64,000 nucleotides of DNA from Lineus longissimus (taxonomy: Eukaryota; Nemertea; Pilidiophora; Heteronemertea; Lineidae): contig NC_088310.1 in the NCBI RefSeq assembly GCF_910592395.1, forward strand, positions 3,231,501 through 3,295,500. The letters run 5' to 3'. The translations under genes and the position numbers were made by a program. A model generated the notes under the pieces. The model was not told the origin of the DNA. It saw only the letters and a list, made by a program, of their open reading frames with translations, and ran no database searches. Shown here one piece after another: positions 47,969 to 64,000 of this stretch. Within the stretch, counting starts at the first letter, position 1, and every line of letters starts with the position of its first letter.

Positions 47969-50202
47969 CCTGTATATATCAGGAGGTTTTAGCCAAATGG
48001 TTTTGATCCAACCTAGACATCCCGTTTTATACCCTGGGATAGATCCAATCCATGCACGTGCCTTGACATTTTGTGACCATCAACAGCAAACACTTATCCG
48101 CGCCGGCAATGAATGTGACGTCATCATTTCCGGGAACCTCGTCCCCTGATTAAGAGTGCGCATCCGAGGTACGTGATCTTTAACTTAATATATCACACAA
48201 TATAACAAAGAAATGGTCTCCATGGTTCGTCTCGTATACACTGTTGTTATTTTTTTCGATAACTCCTTTCCGCACGAAATACAACCAAGAACATTATACG
48301 TGGTATAGACTCCCGGGGCAGTCCATTGCATCATCCTAATTGGATCTCATTATGGTGAGGGACGAGGCGGGTCCACTGTATCCGGAGTGTACAATAATGT
48401 GGAAGCCCCTTGCTTCTCTGCTGATGAAGACAATCTGCCCGGAAATTCTCTCTCTGTCAGTGTCAGCAACCTCTTTGCCCAACGCGAGGTATGATCAAAG
48501 CATGTGCATGTTGCGACCATCACTTGATTACCAAATGTATTGCATGTGCTGGCGCTGAGGGAAAGTGCGTTCATAGTGGAACCAGGCCTCACGGCACTTA
48601 AAATAGGCCACTTGATCTAGTTCTGTGCAAACAAACATGGTCGATTTGATATCTTCCGGCACGGGAAATACGTGAAATAGATGTCAACATTGGCGAGAAA
48701 ACAAAAGGCAATTCGGTGACTCGGTTAACTTTGATAGTGAACTCTGACATCACTTTATTAACCTCGGATGATCACGACGGGCATCATTGCTGCTTGAAAT
48801 TCACCGGGTGCAGTTGTTCCGAATGTCATGGAAAGATGACCAAGATAACTTAAATTATCTCCTGTCAATAATATTGAATATTATGGCTTGATATGATTAA
48901 CACCTTTTTTGTTTAACCAGGTGTTGACTTTTTGACACAATTTTACCAATCTGCATGGCTCCATGCGAACACAATTCTGAAGTATACCGCAAGAGCAGGC
49001 CTTGTACCCAGGGGCATCCTGAGGGAATCAGGACTTAATGTTCGCTTCTCCGGCCCTGCAGACAAACGAACATTAACCCCCGATTTCCTCAGGATGACCC
49101 AGGGGCCGAATAATGGGTGGCGCATGATGTGAGGCGCCCCCCAGCCACCAACGATTTTTAGGGCGCCTGCCTCTCCCAAGCATGCAGCAACTACAATGTA
49201 CATTTGGCGCATTACTGTCGGCTTATACCTTTATATATCACAACACAAAGGAGCTCGAGTGCCGTCTTCCTTTCGGCCTACGAATCTTATGAATTATTAC
49301 TTTCGTCTGACGGCTATGGTCTCACCTCAAAACTCAACTATAGCTTCAAGTGAGGAAATTTCAAGATTTGAGGACTGTTCTAACAATCATACTCCGATGC
49401 AATTCGCGGAAGCGCCTGTTTACGCCAGTCGTCCCTTCTTTTGTCTGACATCCAAATAGTAGACAACTTCCCCCTTGGAGGTCGCTCTCTGGCCGTCATT
49501 TCGGCACTCACTTCGGAAAATAAAGTTAATTTATGTACATTTTGATGAATTTATACCGCATCAATACCGATATGGCATAAAATGTCCTTTTTCAGTGATA
49601 TTCATAGACAAAGCAATTACAAACTTCTCTAGGAGGCTCTGTTCGCTTTAGGTTGTCCGAGGGTAACAAGGCGCCGCCCTCACAGAGGAATCGAGTCACC
49701 CAGTTTTACGTCGTTCGGTCAAGATCGGAAGCTTTCATTCATTTGTCGAATACTAATTGTGTCACCTATTTTTGTAGTGACGAATCGAAATTTCCGGTTG
49801 TTGAACTGCAGGTGATCCAACAACAAGCAAACAGTGACAGTGTGGCCATGGTTACAGCCGGTGCTGGGTAGAAGAGTCCGGGGAACAAAGAATTATATCT
49901 CAGCGCTATTTTGACAAACATGACCTCTATAGAACCATCTACAACATCATAATCCGTCAGAATTCGAATACATAGGACTGGACACTTTTTCCAGGGGGAC
50001 ATTTTCTCATTTTACAACGATAGTTCAATCCCGAACAGTCCCTCCTTCAGTTGCGAAGGTTATAGATTCTTGTCTTATGAATGTTTTCAGAAGTGATCAA
50101 ATGTGATCAAAAGTACATGCAACTGTTTATACAGTTGGTATCCGATGGTCTTCGGAGAGCGAAATATAAATTGAGGTCCTAATAGCATTATGTGGAGACC
50201 TG
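47969..50202. other. Deiodinase upstream region and repeats
   Basis: No recognised gene. Contains the palindromic element at 49013-49097. ORFs of 60-140 codons near 47727-48149 overlap the deiodinase antisense and lack support. Confidence 0.35.
49013..49097. mobile_element. Palindromic hairpin element, best copy
   Basis: Left arm CATCCTGAGGGAATCAGGAC TTAATGTTCG and right arm CGAACATTAA CCCCCGATTTCCTCAGGATG are near inverted copies of about 30 bp around a core TTCTCCGGCCCTGCAGACAA. Flanking CCAGGGG on both sides may extend it. Two further partial copies are in this window (about 19744 and 31952). Confidence 0.65.
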
Positions 50203-50511
50203 TCACTGCTTTCTGGCGACGTTACCATTACGTTCTAACCTGACAGCGACCTGCTTCTCGATTAACTGGGTCTTATTAACCCACTTCCAGAAGAAGGTGT
50301 GAACTAGGTTATTTAGAATACGGTCACCGACATCAAATTCAATACGGTGACCGATTTCAATGTCTTTCATGTTGACGATGGGGTTGCATGGATTACATAA
50401 CGCAAGTTTCTTCTCGAGTTCCGTCAAGGTTAATACTGCATTGGGGGCGAAAAAGTTGACAGTAGACAAGTCCGTCGAGGCAGAAACTAAATTGGATGAA
50501 TCAGAATCTGC
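50203..50511 (-). CDS. Unassigned terminal exon-like ORF
   Basis: Open for about 103 codons behind an acceptor-like CTCTCTAAG, and ending in a stop at 50203. The encoded segment (FAPNAVLTLTELEKKLALCN, ILNNLVHTFFWKWVNKTQLI, ending GNVARKQ) has a globular-protein composition, but I do not recognise it. No partner exon was identified. It could be the last exon of an unknown gene or a relic. Confidence 0.3.
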   Translation of the reverse strand, partial: ADSDSSNLVSASTDLSTVNFFAPNAVLTLTELEKKLALCNPCNPIVNMKDIEIGHRIEFDVGDRILNNLVHTFFWKWVNKTQLIEKQVAVRLERNGNVARKQ

Positions 50512-50989
50512 TTAGAGAGGTTTTACTGAAAAATCAATGGAATAATAAGTATGATCACAATCTCGCTGCCTCATATTCAGCATGGTAGATACCTTCGTTT
50601 TTATCACGGGAACCTGTACCAAATGACCCCGAATATTGTTTTGCTATAAGCTGTTGATTGGCAAAGAGACATAATTACCAAACCGACTTACATATATTTG
50701 GAACTAGAACAAGCCAGGAGAGGGAAGCATTCTTCTTGATCATAGATTAACTTTTGATTAACAGCTATGAACGTTTTAGAGCCCTCGATTGGTCCTATAA
50801 AATATCGTGACTAAACCACGATAACCAACTGGATGAGTTGACTCAACAATAACTTACTGGAAGAGGAACATGGTAACAGGGAAATTTGGCAGGAGCTCGT
50901 GTCCTGGAGTGATAACCAGCTGGATGAGTCCAGTCATCCTCTGGCGAATTGATAACCAGCTAGAATAGTCAAGTTATCAAGGGCTGGGC

Positions 50990-51107
50990 TTAGCTTTTGG
51001 TCTGCATTTTCAGTGAAGTTTTCACCCAGAAGTTATCTTTCTCTTCGAAGGGCGAGATCTCCTCAATGACTTTCATGTGTTTTTGCTGTTCCACTTTGTT
51101 ATAATCA
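50990..51107 (-). CDS. Unassigned terminal exon-like ORF
   Basis: After a strong acceptor (TTTTTACCTCTCAG) the minus strand reads DYNKVEQQKHMKVIEEISPF, then EEKDNFWVKTSLKMQTKS and a stop. The composition is protein-like and the splice acceptor is good, but the family is not recognised. It lies about 1.2 kb after the RIOX1 stop on the same strand, so it might be an alternative RIOX1 3' exon or part of another gene. Confidence 0.35.
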
Positions 51108-52304
51108 CTGAGAGGTAAAAACTTCAAAAAGAACACTTAACTTCCTTTTGAGATAACTTTTATTGTGTCTTACACTCCATTGAATTGAAATTGTTATTGG
51201 AAGACTTGATGTGGAAGCATGCCTAAAGCTCCCCATAAATGAGACATTTTTGTCGCTGCCACCGGCAACAATAATCACTGCGATTGGCGCTAAAAAGATT
51301 GCCTCTCTGCAGGTAAAACAGGAAATCGCTGGGTTTGATACTAATCAGAGGTTGGAGTTATAATTGCTTCTTGTTGCAGGATCTGTGATCACCACTAGAA
51401 CAAGATATTATTGTCACCTCGCAGTGACACCAAATGCTCCTTTGTGGGTGCTTATATGTTGATTATTTACAGGTGTACAGTCATATGGAATAAAATCACA
51501 TTCACCACTCGTGAACAGAACTTACTTTTCCTATCTTAACAATGCCTAAAATTACTCTATTTACATAATCCGAAATAAAGGTTAGAACCGTGACAAATGG
51601 CTTTTAAAAAGAATTCCTTGCAAATCCTACAAGTTCCTAAAAGTCTCAGAGATTACCTCTCCAATTACCGCAAAACTGAAAAATTGATAAATGCTGAAAA
51701 TCAAACTCTCCAAAAATATCATGATAGCCAGTAGCCATATGTTTTCTTGTTCATAGATTACGTTTGGTCCACACCTTTGTCTGAACACCACACTGTAACT
51801 TGCAGAGGCAGTGAGTTTTTGAATAGCATTCACATGAATATAATGCACCAAGCTTTGCATCCTAAATAAATGTACAGGGTATCCCTATTCATACCCTCTT
51901 ACACTGAAAACAAGCAATTTGCGCTTCTTCCACTTTCATGAACACAAGCAATTCAAAGTCCAAGCAAGAAACTACATCTACTCAGCAATGTGAAGGATAT
52001 TTAAATGCTTTTGTACAAAGACAATGATTCTAAAATGCAAAATTGTCATTTGAAAACAAACTGGTTCACTGGGGTAATATTTGTTTGACTTTTCAACAAA
52101 AATGCACAACTTCTCTGACCACAAGGGACTGATGCAGCAGTCAATCAGAACCCAGTACCTCCCCTGTTCAGTGTCACTGTCAATTGTCACATAATGGTGC
52201 AATCAAAAAGCAGTCATGTGAACATGAACAGACAATTTGATACACCGTGTGAAAACAAGACAGAGCTAGTCAACTGGAAGCAAAGTAACAACTTCTAGAA
52301 CATC

Positions 52305-61187
<8,883 letters not shown>

Positions 61188-61866
61188 GGCGGACGACAAC
61201 AACAATGTTTTTCTGTGATAGACTCTACTTATTTCATTGATCACTGGTTTTTTTCGCATCTTAATTTTTGGAAGATTCGGTAAATGATAAAACACTACAT
61301 TCCCCACAAGAGCAATCATCAAATTTCTGTTATTACCGCCCCAAACTCCCACAAAAAATCGTTAACTTGGGCTAGCTTGGCTGATTCATTCTTGACTGAT
61401 GATTCCTAAATTAAATCCTAGATCCTGGCTGATGAGTGATGTAGGTAATGATGACCTGATAAAAGGCAAAAAGCGACAAAATCAAAAACAAAGAATTATC
61501 GTCATGAATTGTCATGATTTTAGATATGGTTGACATTTTGTATGATCTTCTGAGACATTCTTCATTTTGCTCTTTTTCTATGGATTGATGCGTTAACTCA
61601 GCTGGTCTTGGGCTTGCACTCTCTTCTGTTCTGGCTTCATCTGCCCCCCCCCCTGATATCAACACATTTTGGCCCAGTGTCCTGGAGGAGAACCCCCCCC
61701 CCCCCCCTGAGATGTGACCCCACCTAGTCCTTTTGACACGTGTTCCCACTCCGAGTACAGTCGACAACAGTGGAGCTGAATCACCATGATCCACCCCCCC
61801 TGCCCCACCCCACTTGAATCCTTCAAAGCTGATGACGACGTACTAGTTTCAGAATTTCGCCTCAGA
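61188..61866. promoter_or_regulatory. Shared 680 bp region between divergent RIOX1 and FSIP1
   Basis: The two genes start in opposite directions from its ends, so it should contain both promoters and 5' UTRs. It contains poly-C tracts (about 61644-61652 and 61684-61706) and no clear TATA box. The FSIP1 side has an upstream in-frame ATG at 61786. Confidence 0.45.
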
Positions 61867-63852
61867 ATGGACATAAGCAAGGGGTCGCTTGATGACATCA
61901 GTCGGCCACCTAGTAACAGAAGTAGGCAGGGTAGTCAAGCAAGCTCAAAGATGTTTGGGAGTGCACAAGCTGTCAACAGGAGGCTGATAGAGTCACCAGG
62001 AACATTTCAAGTGTTGCATCCTGACAATTCAGAGGTAAACTAAGGAAATAGTTGTGACTTTTAGTGTTATAGCTTTTGAATTGAAAATTGTAGTAAAAAG
62101 CTGGCATTCTGCTGGTGAAAGTAAATCCGATGGTCAAATTCCATGGCCTACATCCATGTTAAGGTCAGCATTTATTGGGACCAACAGTTGCTTATGCCAA
62201 ATTGAAATGATCTTTTCATAATCAGAAAATATGTCATACTCATCGATTTGTTTTGTTTCCAGGATTGTGACATAATAGAAGTGGAAGATTACTCTGGTGC
62301 ATCAGATCTTGATATCCTGGATGATTTTACTGATGACGAAGATGAGTTTTTTGAGTCAGAGGAAGGAGAATATATCGATGCATCAAATGAGGCAGAAACG
62401 CCCCAAGCAACTGGTGGAGAGAAACCAAGCCTTCCGACACAACAGCTGAATAGTGTGGAACATTATCTCAGTAAACAATTAGTTATTGCAGGTAAGACAT
62501 TGTTAGATTGCAGGGTGCAGTTAAGGTGCAGGGAAGGGAGTGATTCATAGCATTCCATGGCAGTTGGTGTGGTTTGGAAGTGAATTGCTGTGGATAGTAT
62601 TATTAGTATAGTATGGAATGTTGTTAGAAAAAACTACAGGAAGAGCTGTTGAGGCAAATGTGTGGCATTCCTGCACTGCAATGGCAAAACATGTATGATG
62701 AATGCTTGTTTTGTCCATCACAAGAACTAGTTGCTCACTAAAAATATCTGCAGTGTTGCTTTTCCACAAAAACGATTTTCTCACTGTGTATTGATGAGCA
62801 ACAATACTGGTAGTAAGCTGGTAATAAGTCTATAATTATATTCTATTTGAACTTGAAAATGCATGAATGAATAATAGTCTTAAATTGCATCATCAAGGTC
62901 ATTAATTTTTTACCTTCTTCTAGGTTATAATGGAGACAATGATGACGTTGAAGTGGACTCTGAAGAAGAGCGAGACATCTGTAAAGAAATAAAAGAGGAA
63001 ATCAAGAGACAAGTCAAAGGGGAAATGCAGGATGAACTCAAGGTCTGTACCAGTATTGGTTTAAGGAATTGGTACCAAGCTGGAGGTATTCGTTGTCTCA
63101 CCAAACATGGCGAGGATGGAGCTAAATGTTGGCCAAAACTGAGGTGCCTTGCTGACGTTTTGGACAAAATGCCAGCTCCATCCAAGTCCTGTTTGGTGAG
63201 ACAATCAACACCAACATTAAGGTGTCAATTTCTATCCTAGAAGACATCAAACTAAATCATTTATTGAAATGAGATCGTTACAACACAGGAATTTTACTTG
63301 ATCTTTTTCATGTTCGTTTGGGTCTGTTACAGGTTTATGAGCTACCTGAAAAGAAAGAGGGGGCTGCTGCAGAGGATAGAGATGCCGATTTGACTGACTT
63401 GGAGCCAAAGCTGAGAGAAGCCATCATCAAGATGAGGAAGCTGGACAGGATCCTATTGAAGAAGATGAAGAGGGAGAAGGATGTGAAGAGAGATAGGATG
63501 AGGCTCACGAAAAGGTGATTGATAATGAGATAAATGATAAGGTGCAACGCAACAAAAGAGTTTCATAACAAAACTCTATACAGTTATTTCTTGGCATTTT
63601 GAGAGGGAAATTGTTTTGGATGTTGACAATGACATGATTTGCAAAGGAGTGTCAGGTTCACATTGACTTGTACTGTCAAGTATATTTTAAAAACTGGCTC
63701 ATTGTACATGTATGATTTTGTTTACAGACTTAGAGAGGAGCTGGATGAACTGAGTAGAGAAAATAAGGAAAGTGGTAAAACAGAACTGAAAGAGGTCAAG
63801 AACAACACTTTTAAGTTTTTGGCCCTGGCACCTCCTCCAAGTCATAATGAAG
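61867..63852 (+). CDS. FSIP1: FSIP1 (fibrous sheath-interacting protein 1), 5' part
   Basis: Five exons so far: 61867-62034, 62263-62491, 62924-63042, 63333-63514, 63728-63852; all phases agree and the last donor (GAAG|GTAGGT) leads out of the window. The N-terminus MDISKGSLDDISRPPSNRSR matches the conserved FSIP1 start, which is why ATG 61867 was preferred over the in-frame ATG at 61786. An acidic region (DDEDEFFESEEGEY), a charged segment (EEERDICKEIKEEIKRQ) and the coiled coil (LEPKLREAIIKMRKLDRILL, KKMKREKDVKRDRM) follow, then NTFKFLAL. FSIP1 is a sperm flagellum fibrous-sheath protein that interacts with AKAP4. In animals without a mammalian fibrous sheath it is presumably axonemal (inference). 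The 3' exons are missing. Confidence 0.8.
63093..63204. repeat. Inverted-repeat element in an FSIP1 intron
   Basis: TTGTCTCACCAAACA...GGATGGAGC at the left and GCTCCATCC...TGTTTGGTGAGACAA at the right form arms of about 30 bp around a ~50 bp core. No coding. Probably a MITE or hairpin fragment. Confidence 0.55.
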
Positions 63853-64000
63853 GTAGGTATTGTTTGATGAAGAATGTTTAGAGATTAGATATTTAATGTT
63901 CAAAGAAAGTATGTTGAAGTAATGTTTGAGCTGTTCCACATGCTATTTTGGAATATTTTCACTGACCTTTATTGTCAAAACTACACAGTTACACGGATGT

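Overview
The window is nuclear DNA of an animal. Genes are split by GT-AG introns (one GC-AG), spacing is wide and AT-rich, and small inverted-repeat transposons and minisatellites are scattered throughout. Several features point to a marine invertebrate: a sperm-type linker histone with S-P-basic-basic repeats (as in sea urchins), many GTAGGCCTA and ACATGTA words, a GCTCACCT...AGGTGAGC repeat family, and multi-exon versions of genes that are compact in vertebrates. I lean towards a non-chordate deuterostome, but a lophotrochozoan cannot be excluded from sequence alone.

Layout. 0-1.4 kb: last two exons of EIF1AD (+), with a MITE abutting the splice acceptor. 1.4-4.4 kb: an interspersed element with three internal repeats, then a degenerate ~70 bp minisatellite. 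5-11 kb: PPP1R36 (-), 13 exons. 12.7-18 kb: an 8-exon gene (-) joining an N-terminal TIR-like domain to a C-terminal death domain. 18-23.4 kb: no recognised gene. 23.4-24.7 kb: intronless class A GPCR (+). 25.7-26.3 kb: a 48 bp tandem repeat that stays open in frame. 26.8-31.3 kb: MOCS1 (-), including its MOCS1A/MOCS1B switch point. 31.3-36.7 kb: repeats, a tRNA-like relic, and a MITE with a visible 10 bp target duplication. 36.7-41.4 kb: DHRS11-like SDR (-), two exons. 43.0-43.7 kb: SPKK histone H1 (-) with a histone stem-loop. 46.3-48 kb: a 53 bp minisatellite, then an intronless iodothyronine deiodinase (-) with an in-frame TGA for selenocysteine. 50.2-51.1 kb: two orphan exon-like ORFs. 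52.3-61.2 kb: RIOX1/NO66 (-), 18 exons. 61.9 kb to the end: 5' part of FSIP1 (+), head-to-head with RIOX1.

The genes do not form one pathway. PPP1R36, FSIP1 and the SPKK H1 are all expected to be sperm-biased. The items that most deserve follow-up are the TIR-like/death-domain protein, the selenocysteine deiodinase with a stem-loop directly after its UGA, the MOCS1A/B splice switch, and the histone H1 with two alternative 3'-end signals. Splice sites were called by eye, so boundaries may be off by a base or two.
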